The translations under genes were made by a program, and so were the position numbers. Positions 16,917-26,433 of a stretch of 64,000 bases of DNA are shown here, in pieces. The notes under the pieces are model-generated. The model saw only the letters and a list, made by a program, of their open reading frames with translations, searched no databases and had not been told where the DNA came from. Numbering within the stretch: position 1 is the first letter of the stretch; every line of letters begins with the position of its first letter. The stretch is from Micropruina sonneratiae (GTDB lineage: Bacteria; Actinomycetota; Actinomycetes; Propionibacteriales; Propionibacteriaceae): assembly GCF_025972045.1 (NCBI RefSeq), contig NZ_JAPDHX010000001.1:333181-397180 (forward strand), written 5' to 3'.

Positions 16917-18244
16917 TGGCCGAAGCCGGCACTGAGACCTCGCTGACCCGCTCCGAACGCCTGGACCGCCTGCCGTTCACCCGTCGGCACGGCCGGCTGC
17001 TGGTGGGTTCCGGACTGGGCTGGGCCCTGGACGCCATGGACGTCGGCCTCATCTCGTTCGTGATGGCGGCCCTGGCGTCGCAGTGGAAACTGGACTCGAC
17101 GACGCTGTCGTGGATCGGCTCGATCGGCTTCGTCGGCATGGCGATCGGGGCCTCGCTGGGCGGACTGCTCGCCGACCGGATCGGCCGCCGGCAGGTCTTC
17201 GCCCTGACCCTGCTGGTCTACGGCATCGCCACCGGGGCGTCCGCGCTGGTCACCTCGGTCGCGATGCTGATCGTGCTGCGGTTCATCGTCGGCCTCGGCC
17301 TTGGCGCCGAGTTGCCGGTGGCGTCCACCCTGGTCAGCGAGTACGCGCCGAAGGCGATCCGTGGCCGGGTGGTGGTCGCGCTCGAGGCCTTCTGGGCGGT
17401 CGGCTGGATCATGGCCGCACTGCTGGGCTACCTGCTGGTGCCGGCCTCGGAGAACGGCTGGCGGTGGGCGCTGGCGGTCGGCATCATCCCCACCGTCTAC
17501 GCCGCCGTGATCCGCTGGACGCTGCCAGAGTCCGTCCGCTTCTTCGAATCGAAGGGTCGCACCGAGCAGGCCGAGGCGGCCGTGCGCAGCTTCGAGGAGT
17601 CCGCCGGCGTCGCCGCCGTGCCCAGTCCGGACGCCCCGGCCGCCGCCGCCGCGCCCACCGACTCGATCTGGTCGCCGGCCTACCGGGTGCGCACGGCCGC
17701 ATTGTGGGCGGTCTGGTTCTGCATCAACCTGTCCTACTACGGGGCGTTCATCTGGATCCCCACCCTGTTGGTGCAACGTGGCTTCCCGCTGGTGAAGTCG
17801 TTCGAGTTCACCCTGATCATCACGCTGGCCCAGCTGCCCGGCTACGCCGTCGCCGCCTGGCTGATCGAGAAGTGGGGACGCCGCATCACCCTGGCCGGCT
17901 TCCTGGCCGGGTCGGCGCTGGCCGCCGCGGGATTCGGCTTCGCCACCACCGAGGCGTCGATCATCGCCACCGGTTGCGCGCTGTCGTTCTTCAACCTGGG
18001 CGCATGGGGCGCGCTGTACGCGGTCGGGCCCGAGTTGTATCCCACCGGGGTGCGCGGCAAGGGCACCGGCGCCGCGGCCGCATTCGGCCGGATCGCGTCC
18101 ATGCTGGCCCCGCTGAGCGTGCCGCTGCTGGTGGGGGCCGGCGGCCTGGCGCTCACCTTCGGGGTCTTCGGGCTCGCCTTCCTGATCGCGGCCGGGGCGG
18201 CCCTGCTGCTGCCCGAGCAGGCCGGACGCGCCCTGGAGAGCTGA
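16916..18244 (+). CDS. MFS transporter (sugar/aromatic acid or NiaP-like type)
   Basis: A 442-residue, 12-helix major facilitator. The first loop motif reads GGLLADRIGRRQVF and the second half carries WLIEKWGRRITL. ELPVASTLVSEYAPKAIRGR is typical of SV2/NiaP and aromatic-acid symporter subfamilies, which take up small carboxylates or sugars with protons. A long central loop (about residues 205-250) is rich in Ala and Glu. The ATG is fixed by an excellent AAGGAGG. No substrate genes are adjacent: DoxX is divergent, and transketolase follows after 199 bp. The substrate remains open. Confidence 0.85.
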   Translation: MAEAGTETSLTRSERLDRLPFTRRHGRLLVGSGLGWALDAMDVGLISFVMAALASQWKLDSTTLSWIGSIGFVGMAIGASLGGLLADRIGRRQVFALTLLVYGIATGASALVTSVAMLIVLRFIVGLGLGAELPVASTLVSEYAPKAIRGRVVVALEAFWAVGWIMAALLGYLLVPASENGWRWALAVGIIPTVYAAVIRWTLPESVRFFESKGRTEQAEAAVRSFEESAGVAAVPSPDAPAAAAAPTDSIWSPAYRVRTAALWAVWFCINLSYYGAFIWIPTLLVQRGFPLVKSFEFTLIITLAQLPGYAVAAWLIEKWGRRITLAGFLAGSALAAAGFGFATTEASIIATGCALSFFNLGAWGALYAVGPELYPTGVRGKGTGAAAAFGRIASMLAPLSVPLLVGAGGLALTFGVFGLAFLIAAGAALLLPEQAGRALES

Positions 18245-18443
18245 TCGACCGCACCGTGCAGAATCCACTCGCGCCCGGCGGGGTCAGGGGGCCCGGGGAG
18301 GCCACCGGGACGTCCTCACAATCCACGCATAATGCGAGACTTCCTCACCCGTCTCCCCAACTTCTGTACCCACGCAATAGTGTGGGGCCTGTTCGTCAAC
18401 GCCCGTCCACGCAGCGACGCGTGACATTCGAGAGGAAGTCTCC

Positions 18444-20516
18444 ATGAGCAATCTGACCTGGACCGAGCAGGACGCCAAGGCGGTCGACATTGCCCGCGTA
18501 CTGGCCGCCGACGCGGTGGAGAAGGTCGGCAACGGTCACCCCGGCACCGCCGTCTCGCTGGCGCCGGTCGCCTACCTGCTCTACTCCAAGCTGATGAAGA
18601 CCGACCCGGCCGACCCGCGCTGGCTGGGCCGAGACCGCTTCGTCATGTCGGCCGGCCACTCCTCGCTCACCCAGTACTGCCAGCTGTACCTCAACGGCTT
18701 CGGGCTCGAACTGTCCGACATCGAGAGCCTGCGCACCTGGGACTCGCTCACCCCCGGGCACCCCGAGTTCGGTCTGACCAAGGGCATCGAGTGCACCACC
18801 GGCCCGCTGGGCGCCGGTGTCGCCAACTCGGTCGGGTTCGCGATGAGCGCCCGCCGCTCCCGCGAGCTGTACGACCCGGCCGCCACCCCGGGCGAGTCCG
18901 TGTTCGACCACAACGTGTACTGCATCGCCGGTGACGGCTGCATGCAGGAGGGCGTCTCGGGCGAGGCGTCCTCGCTGGCCGCGACGCTCGAACTCGGCAA
19001 CCTGTTCCTGATCTACGACGACAACCGGATCTCGATCGAGGGCGACACCAAGATCGCCTTCTCCGAGGACGTCCAGGCCCGCTACGACGCCTACGGCTGG
19101 GACACCTACCACGTCGACTTCACCAACGGGTTCACCACCTACGAAGAGAAGGTGGCCGAGCTGTACGACGTGCTCGAGAAGGCGAAGTCGGTCACCGACA
19201 AGCCGCACTTCATCAAGGTGACCACGATCATCGGCTGGCCGCTGCCGAACAAGGCGGGCGACCACAGCGTCCACGGCTCGAAGCTGGGCGCCGACGAGAT
19301 CACCGCGCTGAAGAAGGAGCTGGGCTTCCCCGACACGCCGTTCGACATCGACACCTCGGTGGTCGAGTGGACGCGAGCCAACGCCGCCGAGCGCGCCAAA
19401 GAGCTGCGCGCCGAGTGGGAGCCGCGTTACGAAGCGTGGCGCTCCGCCAACGCCGAGCGGGCCGAACTCCTCGACCGGGTGCTGGCCCGGGACGTCCCCG
19501 ACGACCTGGACGCCGCCCTGCCGGTCTTCGAGGCCGGCAAGGCGCTGGCGACGCGGGCGGCGTCCGGCAAGGTGCTGTCGGCGCTGGCCGACGTGGTGCC
19601 CGAGCTGTGGGGCGGTTCGGCCGATCTCGCCGGCTCGAACAACACCACGATGTCCGGGGTCAACTCGTTCATCCCGGCCGAGCGCAGCAGCCACGACTTC
19701 ACCGGCGCACCCGGCGGCCGGACGCTGCACTTCGGCATCCGTGAGCATGCGATGGGCAACATCGTCAACGGCATCACGATGGACGGCCTCTCCCGGGTCT
19801 ACGGCGGCACCTTCCTGGTGTTCTCCGACTACATGCGCACCACCCCGCGACTGGCGGCCCTGTCCCACGTGCCCTCGATCTTCGTCTGGACCCACGACTC
19901 GATCGGTGTCGGCGAGGACGGCCCCACCCATCAGCCGATCGAGCACGTGATGAGCCTGCGGCTGATGCCGAACATCGACGTGGTCCGGCCCGGGGACGCC
20001 AACGAGACCGCGCACGCCTGGGCGCAGATCCTGCGGACCAAGAACCACCCGGCGGCGTTGGCGCTGTCGCGGCAGAACCTGCCCGTGTTCGACCGGTCCG
20101 AGGGTTCCGGTTTCGCGAGCGCCGACAACACCAAGTTCGGCGGCTACGTGCTGAAGGAGGCGTCCGCCGAGCCGAAGGTGATCGTGGCCGGCACCGGCTC
20201 CGAACTGCAGGTGGCGGTCGCCGCCGCCGAGCAGCTCGAGTCCGAGGGCATCCCCGCCAGGGTCGTGTCACTGCCCTGCGTGGAATGGTTCCACGCCCAG
20301 GACGCCGACTACCAGGAGCAGGTGCTGCCCGCCGACGTCCCCAAGGTGGTCATCGAGGCCGGCGTCCCGGTGGGCTGGAAGGACCTGATCGGCGCCAACA
20401 CCGAGGCGATCGGCATCGACCACTTCGGTGCCTCCGCCGACGGCGCCCTGCTGTTCGAGAAGTTCGGCATCACCGCCGAGGCGGCGGTCGCCAAGGCCAA
20501 GGCGCTGATCGGCTGA
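18444..20516 (+). CDS. tkt: Transketolase
   Basis: A 690-residue thiamine-diphosphate enzyme exchanging two-carbon units between sugar phosphates in the pentose phosphate pathway. Landmarks are GNGHPGTAVSLAPVAYLL near the N-terminus, the ThDP/Mg motif GDGCMQEGVSGEA followed by DDNRISIEG, the pyrimidine domain with GIREHAMGNIVNG, and GVGEDGPTHQPIEH. Length is standard. The ATG follows GAGAGGAAG. In most actinobacteria tkt heads an operon with tal and zwf; here an ABC exporter follows instead, behind a palindrome. It would join the FGGY kinase product to glycolysis. Confidence 0.96.
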   Translation: MSNLTWTEQDAKAVDIARVLAADAVEKVGNGHPGTAVSLAPVAYLLYSKLMKTDPADPRWLGRDRFVMSAGHSSLTQYCQLYLNGFGLELSDIESLRTWDSLTPGHPEFGLTKGIECTTGPLGAGVANSVGFAMSARRSRELYDPAATPGESVFDHNVYCIAGDGCMQEGVSGEASSLAATLELGNLFLIYDDNRISIEGDTKIAFSEDVQARYDAYGWDTYHVDFTNGFTTYEEKVAELYDVLEKAKSVTDKPHFIKVTTIIGWPLPNKAGDHSVHGSKLGADEITALKKELGFPDTPFDIDTSVVEWTRANAAERAKELRAEWEPRYEAWRSANAERAELLDRVLARDVPDDLDAALPVFEAGKALATRAASGKVLSALADVVPELWGGSADLAGSNNTTMSGVNSFIPAERSSHDFTGAPGGRTLHFGIREHAMGNIVNGITMDGLSRVYGGTFLVFSDYMRTTPRLAALSHVPSIFVWTHDSIGVGEDGPTHQPIEHVMSLRLMPNIDVVRPGDANETAHAWAQILRTKNHPAALALSRQNLPVFDRSEGSGFASADNTKFGGYVLKEASAEPKVIVAGTGSELQVAVAAAEQLESEGIPARVVSLPCVEWFHAQDADYQEQVLPADVPKVVIEAGVPVGWKDLIGANTEAIGIDHFGASADGALLFEKFGITAEAAVAKAKALIG

Positions 20517-20566
20517 CGCCCTGCCGGGTCGTCCCGTGACGGCCCCGTACCGCTCGCCAACCACCG

Positions 20567-20592
20567 AGGGCTCGCCAAGCTTGGCGAGCCCT
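20567..20592. terminator. 26-nt perfect palindrome after tkt, probable terminator
   Basis: Two 13-base halves, AGGGCTCGCCAAG and its complement, form a strong hairpin 51 bp after the transketolase stop. No T-run follows, which is common for actinobacterial hairpins. Confidence 0.6.
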
Positions 20593-20640
20593 GGGTGTGT
20601 CACCGCCTCTTCCAAGCCGCCCCACTGGCGGGAGCGGGTC

Positions 20641-20746
20641 GACCGATCTCGACATCGGCGTCCTATGGAGGCAAACCGGCCCGATGGTGTGTGGTAACCC
20701 ACCATCGGTGCCCGCAACCCGCCACCCGGTACCCATCTCGACATCG
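20641..20746. repeat. Intergenic element, family A copy 2 (atypical right end)
   Basis: Positions 20641-20690 align with the reverse complement of 961-1016: both share TCTCGACATCGGCGTCC, TGGAGG, AAACCG and CCGATGG in order. The right end carries ATCTCGACATCG in direct rather than inverted orientation, so this copy is rearranged. It occupies the gap before the ABC exporter gene. Confidence 0.55.
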
Positions 20747-20786
20747 CTTGCACCGATGGCCACCGGCCCCTGTGCCACGATGCAGC

Positions 20787-22976
20787 ATGGTCACCGACAC
20801 CCCCGCCGCGCCCATCGTCGGTACCCCCGACCAGCCGATGCTGCGCCGCATCGCCGGACTGCTGGCCCCGTACAAGGGTTGGCTGATCCTGGTCGCGGTC
20901 ACCGTCGTCACCTCGGCCGCCTTGAGCGCGGTCGCACCGTTCCTGACCCGGGCGGTGTTCGACGAAGCCCTGTTCCCGATCGACGCCGCCGGCGGCATCG
21001 GCACGCCGAACCTGTCCCTGCTGTATTGGCTGGTGGGCGGGCTGATCGCGATTCCGCTGGTCAGCGCCCTGATCGGCGTCGGCCAGACCTACCTGACCAA
21101 CCGGATCGGCAACGCCGCGATGGCGGACCTGCGGGTCGCGCTGTTCCGGCACCTGGAGAAGATGGAGCTGGCCTTCTTCACCTCGACCAAGACCGGCGAC
21201 ATCCAGTCCCGGCTGGCCAACGACGTCGGCGGCGTCCGCAACGTGCTCACCTCGACCGCCACCTCGATCCTGTCCAACGTCGTGACGGTGATCGCGGCGT
21301 TCGTCTCGATGGTGCTGCTCAGCTGGCAGCTGACGATCATCTCGCTGGTGCTGATGCCGGTCTTCATGGTCATCCAGACCCGGGTCGGCGCCCGTCGCAA
21401 GCGGCTGCAGAAGCGCAGCCAGGAGTCCCTGGCCGACATGACCGCCATCACCGAGGAGTCGCTCGGCGTCTCGGGCGTGCTGCTGGCGAAGGTGTTCAAC
21501 CGCTCCGACATCGAGATCGAGCGTTACCGCCGCGCCAACGCCCGGCAGACCAGGTTGCAGCTCAAGCAGGCGATGACCGGTCAGACGTTCTTCTCGATGG
21601 TGTCGACCTTCTTCGGTCTCACCCCGGCGGTGGTGTACCTGGTGGCCGGGCTGCTGATCAACGGCGGCACCATGACCGGTGGGCAGGCACTGACCGCCGG
21701 CACGATCATCGCCTACACCACCCTGCAGGCCCGGCTGCAGCAGCCGCTGGTGTCGCTGATGCGGGTGACGATGGACGTGCAGACGTCCTTCGCGCTGTTT
21801 GCGCGGCTGTTCGAGTACCTCGACCTCGTGCCCGCCATCACCGATCGGCCGGACGCCCTCGCCGTCCCCAAGCAGCAGGTGCGGGGTGCGGTCGAGTTCG
21901 ATGACGTGTGGTTCCGCTACCCGCAGCCCCGCGAACTCGGCGCCTCCGCGGCCGCCGACCGACCCCAGGGCGACCAGGCGGGCGCGGGTGAGCGGCGCCG
22001 GCCGCGCTCCAGTCGCTTCGGCCGCGACTACCGGGCGCTCGAGGTGCCCGCCGTCGCGGCCATCACCGACAGCGCGGGGGCGCGGATCGTCCCCTACGAC
22101 GAGGCGCCCGGTTTCGCGCCGGCCGTGGCGGTGGTCGAATCGGCCCAGCTCGGACGCCGCTTCGCCGAGCATCCCGACGGCGTCGAGCCCGGCGAGGACC
22201 GCTGGGCGCTGGCCGGGGTGTCGTTGCAGGTCCGGCCCGGCCAGCTGGCGGCGATCGTCGGGCCGTCCGGCTCGGGCAAGACCACGCTCACCTACCTGAT
22301 CCCGCGACTGCACGAGGTCAGTGCCGGGGCGGTCCGGATCGACGGCCGCGACGTGCGTGACCACACCCTCGATTCGCTGGCGGACGCCGTGGGCATGGTC
22401 ACCCAGGAGCCGTACCTGTTCCACGGCACCATCACCGAGAACCTGCGCTACGCACGCGTGGACGCCAGCGACGCCGACATCGTCGAAGCGTGCCGCGCGG
22501 CCAACATCCACGACCGGATCATGTCCTTCGCCGACGGCTACGAGACGATCACCGGTGAGCGCGGGTTCCGGCTCTCCGGTGGCGAGAAGCAGCGGCTGGC
22601 GATCGCCCGGGTGCTGATCAAGGACCCGCGCATCCTGATCCTGGACGAGGCCACGTCCGCCCTCGACACCGCCACCGAGCGGCTGGTGCAGCAGGCCCTT
22701 GAGCGGGCGATGGCCGACCGGACCACGTTCGCGATCGCTCACCGGCTGTCCACCATCATGAGCGCCGACGTGATCTTCGGCATCGCCGACGGACGTCTGG
22801 TCGAGCAGGGCACGCACGCCGAGCTGCTGGCCCGCGGCGGGCTGTACGCCAGGCTCTACGAGGAGCAGTTCGGCGCCGGCACGGTCGAGGCCCGGTTCGA
22901 CGACGCGGTGTCGTTCACCGATGGCAGCCGGCTGGTGCACCATCCCGGACCACCCAAGGCGGACATGCCGGTGTGA
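20787..22976 (+). CDS. ABC exporter, fused permease-ATPase, with insertion in the ATPase domain
   Basis: A 729-residue type IV half-transporter. The membrane domain (about 20-330, six helices) is followed by an ATPase with Walker A GPSGSGKTT (Lys498), signature LSGGEKQR, Walker B ILILDEATSALD and a switch His in IAHRLSTI. Such proteins dimerise to export lipids, peptides or drugs. About 90 charged, proline-rich residues (roughly 382-471) separate VEFDDVWFRYPQP from the strand before Walker A, where a typical ATPase has a short turn. The ATG at 20787 is preferred because upstream codons overlap repeat family A. The substrate is unknown. Confidence 0.88.
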   Translation: MVTDTPAAPIVGTPDQPMLRRIAGLLAPYKGWLILVAVTVVTSAALSAVAPFLTRAVFDEALFPIDAAGGIGTPNLSLLYWLVGGLIAIPLVSALIGVGQTYLTNRIGNAAMADLRVALFRHLEKMELAFFTSTKTGDIQSRLANDVGGVRNVLTSTATSILSNVVTVIAAFVSMVLLSWQLTIISLVLMPVFMVIQTRVGARRKRLQKRSQESLADMTAITEESLGVSGVLLAKVFNRSDIEIERYRRANARQTRLQLKQAMTGQTFFSMVSTFFGLTPAVVYLVAGLLINGGTMTGGQALTAGTIIAYTTLQARLQQPLVSLMRVTMDVQTSFALFARLFEYLDLVPAITDRPDALAVPKQQVRGAVEFDDVWFRYPQPRELGASAAADRPQGDQAGAGERRRPRSSRFGRDYRALEVPAVAAITDSAGARIVPYDEAPGFAPAVAVVESAQLGRRFAEHPDGVEPGEDRWALAGVSLQVRPGQLAAIVGPSGSGKTTLTYLIPRLHEVSAGAVRIDGRDVRDHTLDSLADAVGMVTQEPYLFHGTITENLRYARVDASDADIVEACRAANIHDRIMSFADGYETITGERGFRLSGGEKQRLAIARVLIKDPRILILDEATSALDTATERLVQQALERAMADRTTFAIAHRLSTIMSADVIFGIADGRLVEQGTHAELLARGGLYARLYEEQFGAGTVEARFDDAVSFTDGSRLVHHPGPPKADMPV

Positions 22977-23113
22977 TCCACCATCGGCGTGTCGTCCCGT
23001 TTCGGTCGGACGCCGCGGCTACAGTTCGCGCCGACAAACTCTCGACCATCCCTGAATGACCGGTTGAGAGATGCATGCATCAAAACACCTAGTCAGGGCA
23101 ATTTGCTGAATCG

Positions 23114-23142
23114 AGGCTGAGAACGAACTCTCAACCTCGTTG
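23114..23142 (+). promoter_or_regulatory. Leader hairpin before the NlpC/P60 gene
   Basis: CGAGGCTGAGA and TCTCAACCTCG pair with one bulge, 34 bases before the GTG start, inside a relatively A/T-rich 199-bp leader. It may be a regulatory hairpin. I could not match the leader to a known riboswitch class. Confidence 0.3.
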
Positions 23143-23175
23143 CCCGCATTGCGCGCGGCTCGATAGCTAACTGGT

Positions 23176-25629
23176 GTGCGCACCCCCCAAAAAGCATTGT
23201 CCCTTGTCGTCTGCCTGATCCTGACGATGGGTTTGGCGCTGGTCGATCAGCCCGGCACGACTGCCAAGACCATCAGCTCCGACACCCGCAAGGAGTTCAT
23301 CGCCAGCGTCGTGAAGGCCGCCCAGGAGACGCAGCGCAGCTACGGCATCCCGGCCTCGGTGTCCATCGCCCAGGCGATCGCGAACACCACCTGGGGGACG
23401 ACGACGCCGGCACGCACGGCGTCCAACTACTTCAAGACCCAGTGCAGTTCGTCGATGACCGCCACTCAGTTCGCCGCGCTGGCCGACGCCCAGGTCGGCA
23501 AGCCGTACGTGCTCGGTGCCGAGGCGGCGATCACCACCGTCGATCCGTCGCGGTTCGACTGCTCGGAACTGGTGCAGTGGCTGTTCGGCCGCTCCGGCAA
23601 TCCGATCACCGACCTGGCCGCCGCTCAGTACGACGTCACCAAGAAGGTGTCCGGTTCGCCCAAGGTCGGCGACCTGGTGTTCCTGCGCAACAACCCGGCC
23701 CGGGCCAACGGCATCGGGCACGTCGCGGTCGTGACCAAGAAGCTCTCCAACGGTGACTGGCGCATCATCGAGGCCCGGGGACGCGCGTCCGGGGTCGTCC
23801 GCACCACCCTCAGCTACTGGAGCACCCGCAGCTACTACGCCGGCCTGCGTCGCTACCCGTCGTTCATCCTGGCCGGCAAGGACGGGGTCACCTCGTCCGC
23901 GGCAAGCGTCTATCAGGCCGGCTGCATCACCGTCGGCGGAACCAAGTACGCCAAGTACTCCTCCATCGCCGCCTCATTCAACGCCCACGCCGTGGCCGTC
24001 ACCCAGGATTCCGGCTACGCCGCGGCCCGGGCGGCCGCCGGAAACGTCGCCGCCTACGTCGATGCGATCGCCAAGGTGGAGTATCCGAAGACCGCCGCCG
24101 ACTACGCCGCGAAACTCAACCGGCTGATCCGCGACTACGACCTTCGCGACTACGACGTCGTCGCCTTCCCGCTGGTGCTGCTGTCGGGGGACACCGGGGC
24201 CCAGGTGAAGGCCACCCAGTACCTGCTCGGGGCGGCCGGCTACACGGTGCCGATCACCGGCAGCTACGACAAGGCGACCGTGGCCGCGGTGAAGAAGTAC
24301 CAGAAGGCCAAGGGGCTCGAGGTCGACGGCCAGGCGGGGCCCATCACGCTCAGCTCCCTGACCAAGGCCTTGACCAAGGGCGACACCGGCACCCGGGTCA
24401 GCGCCCTGCACACCCTGCTCGCCGCCAACGGCTACTCCGCGACGGGCAGCACATATGGCGCCTCCACCGCAGCGGCGCTGAAGGAGTTCCAGGAAACGGC
24501 CGACCGGCCCGTCACCGGCACCGCCGACAAGGCGACCTGGGCGGCGCTGTACATGACGCTGCGCAGCTCGGCGCCCACCATCAAGGGCACTGTCGAGGTG
24601 GGCCACAAGCTCACCGCCACGGCCGGCAGTTGGGGGCCGGGTTCGGTCACCCTGCGGTACCAGTGGTACCGCAACGGATCCAGGATCGGCGGGGCCACCG
24701 CGAGCAGCTACTCGGTGACCATCGCCGACGCCGGAAGCAAGCTCAGCGTCCGGGTGACGGGCAGCAAGCTGCGCTACACCACGACCGCGCGCACCTCGAA
24801 GCAGACCGCGACGGTGCCGCTGCTGAAGCTGACCAAGTCGCCAACGCCGACGCTGTCGGGCAAGGCCGCGATCGGCCACACGCTCACCGCTACGGCCGGC
24901 ACCTGGGCGCCGTCGCCGGTCACCGTCCGGTACCAGTGGTACCGGGGCTCCACCGCCATCTCGGGCGCCACCGGTCGCAGCTACACCCTCACCCGCGCCG
25001 ACGGCGGCTCGGCGATCAAGGTTGCCGTGACCGGAACCAAGGCCGGCTACGCCTCGATCACCAGGTCGTCGGCGGCCACCGCCACCGTGCCGAGGTTGAT
25101 CACCACCGCGACCCCGACCGTCTCGGGCACGGTCAAGGTCGGGCAGACCCTGACCGCGGTGCCGGGCGCGTGGTCGCCCTCGTCGGTGACGCTGGGGTAC
25201 CAGTGGTACCGCGACGGGTCCGCGATCTCGGGCGCCACCGCACGCACCTACACGCTGACCCGCGACGACCTGGACGCCACCATCAAGGTCCGCGTGCGCG
25301 CGACGAAGTCCGGGTACGTGACGGCGGCGGCAACTTCGAAGTCGACCGCGAAGGTGGCGCCGGGAACGCTCAAGCCGGTCACCCCCACGGTCAAGGGCAC
25401 CCGGAAGGCCGGCCACACGCTGACCGCGGTCGCCGGCGACTGGGGACCCGGCGCGGTGCGGCTGTACTACCAGTGGTACCGGGGGAGCTCGAAGCTGGGC
25501 GGGTCGACGTCCGCCAGCTACAAGCTGACCAGCAAGGACAGGGGCCGCAGGATCACGGTCAAGGTCACCGGCCGCAAGCTGGGCTACGAGGCGACGACCC
25601 GGCAGGCCACGGTCACGATCGCCGGCTGA
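23176..25629 (+). CDS. Secreted modular NlpC/P60 peptidoglycan hydrolase
   Basis: An 817-residue exported protein. A signal peptide (LSLVVCLILTMGLALV) is followed by a glucosaminidase-like segment (about 38-95: FIASVVKAAQETQRSYGIPA), then an NlpC/P60 domain with Cys129 in FDCSELVQW and His182 in GIGHVAVV. A second helical segment comes next, then two PG-binding repeats (about 335-460). Four Ig-like repeats of about 90 residues end the protein, each centred on YQWYR near residues 493, 585, 675 and 764. The enzyme would cut stem peptides. The NlpC domain splits the glucosaminidase-like part, an unusual arrangement. The start is GTG. Confidence 0.85.
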   Translation: MRTPQKALSLVVCLILTMGLALVDQPGTTAKTISSDTRKEFIASVVKAAQETQRSYGIPASVSIAQAIANTTWGTTTPARTASNYFKTQCSSSMTATQFAALADAQVGKPYVLGAEAAITTVDPSRFDCSELVQWLFGRSGNPITDLAAAQYDVTKKVSGSPKVGDLVFLRNNPARANGIGHVAVVTKKLSNGDWRIIEARGRASGVVRTTLSYWSTRSYYAGLRRYPSFILAGKDGVTSSAASVYQAGCITVGGTKYAKYSSIAASFNAHAVAVTQDSGYAAARAAAGNVAAYVDAIAKVEYPKTAADYAAKLNRLIRDYDLRDYDVVAFPLVLLSGDTGAQVKATQYLLGAAGYTVPITGSYDKATVAAVKKYQKAKGLEVDGQAGPITLSSLTKALTKGDTGTRVSALHTLLAANGYSATGSTYGASTAAALKEFQETADRPVTGTADKATWAALYMTLRSSAPTIKGTVEVGHKLTATAGSWGPGSVTLRYQWYRNGSRIGGATASSYSVTIADAGSKLSVRVTGSKLRYTTTARTSKQTATVPLLKLTKSPTPTLSGKAAIGHTLTATAGTWAPSPVTVRYQWYRGSTAISGATGRSYTLTRADGGSAIKVAVTGTKAGYASITRSSAATATVPRLITTATPTVSGTVKVGQTLTAVPGAWSPSSVTLGYQWYRDGSAISGATARTYTLTRDDLDATIKVRVRATKSGYVTAAATSKSTAKVAPGTLKPVTPTVKGTRKAGHTLTAVAGDWGPGAVRLYYQWYRGSSKLGGSTSASYKLTSKDRGRRITVKVTGRKLGYEATTRQATVTIAG

Positions 25630-25668
25630 GGCCGCCGGCGCGGGTGCTGGGCCGGCCGGCGGAGCCGG

Positions 25669-26331
25669 TCACCAGGTGCTGGCCGCGCAGGTGACCACCA
25701 ACGTGACCGGCATCGTGCCGCTCGCGTGGCCGTCCTCCACGTTGGCCAGCTTGCCCTTCACGCTGTACCGGTCGCCGGCCACGGTCAGCTTCGCCGAGGT
25801 GCCGGACGCCGGCGCGGCGGCGTCGTAGGTCAATGTGCGGCTGATCGATTCCGAATCCTCGCCCAGGTCGATGTGCAGGCTCTTCACCGCGTCACGATCG
25901 CCGGCCAGCGCGAGGGTGACGTCGACGGTGCCGAAGAAGTCGTTGGCGTGGTCGGCGACGGTGACCGTGGGGGTGCCCTGCTGGGTCCGGCACGAGCCGC
26001 TCAGCTTCCGGCTGGCGGTCAGGAACAGTTTCAGCGAACCGGTCGCCTTCACGCCGCCCGCCGTCGGCTGCGTCGTCGCGGAGGAGCTGCGCGTCGCGCT
26101 TTCGGTCGGGGTCGCGCTGCTGCTGGGCGCGGCGGTACCCGACGGGCCGGCCGTGGGCGAACCGCTCCCGCCGGCGGACGGCTCGGCCGACCCGCTGGCG
26201 GTGGGGGTGGGGCCGGCGGTCGCGGTCGAGCCGGGTGCGGTGGTGGAGCCGGGCGGGGTGGTGCCGCAGCCGGCCAGGAGCAGGCCGAGCGCCACCGCCA
26301 GCGCGGGCAACCGGATCGTGCGAGGAGTCAC
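25669..26331 (-). CDS. Putative lipoprotein with Ser/Thr/Pro-rich linker
   Basis: A 220-residue predicted lipoprotein. Hydrophobic LPALAVALGLLLAGCG carries a lipobox with the modified Cys near residue 19. It is followed by about 70 residues rich in Ser, Thr, Ala, Pro and Gly, which would act as a wall-spanning linker. The C-terminal domain (about 95-220) is beta-rich with two Cys (SGSCRTQQG and VTCAAST) that could form a disulfide. I do not recognise the domain. The only in-frame start is GTG at 26331; the longer frame on this strand overlaps sppA and is not coding. It is convergent with the NlpC/P60 gene. Confidence 0.75.
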   Translation of the reverse strand: MTPRTIRLPALAVALGLLLAGCGTTPPGSTTAPGSTATAGPTPTASGSAEPSAGGSGSPTAGPSGTAAPSSSATPTESATRSSSATTQPTAGGVKATGSLKLFLTASRKLSGSCRTQQGTPTVTVADHANDFFGTVDVTLALAGDRDAVKSLHIDLGEDSESISRTLTYDAAAPASGTSAKLTVAGDRYSVKGKLANVEDGHASGTMPVTLVVTCAASTW

Positions 26332-26433
26332 CCCACCATGCTGGCCGCACCTGGCCGTGGCATCCCGGCGACGCGCGGGCCGTGGCCGAACCCGGGGGGC
26401 GCGTCGCGAGCGGCGCCGCCTAGGCTGGAGGTC

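Noticed and set aside
22977-23175. Possible c-di-AMP (ydaO-type) riboswitch before the NlpC/P60 gene
   Set aside because: Such switches do precede wall hydrolases in actinobacteria, but I could not find the conserved core; only a simple hairpin is visible.
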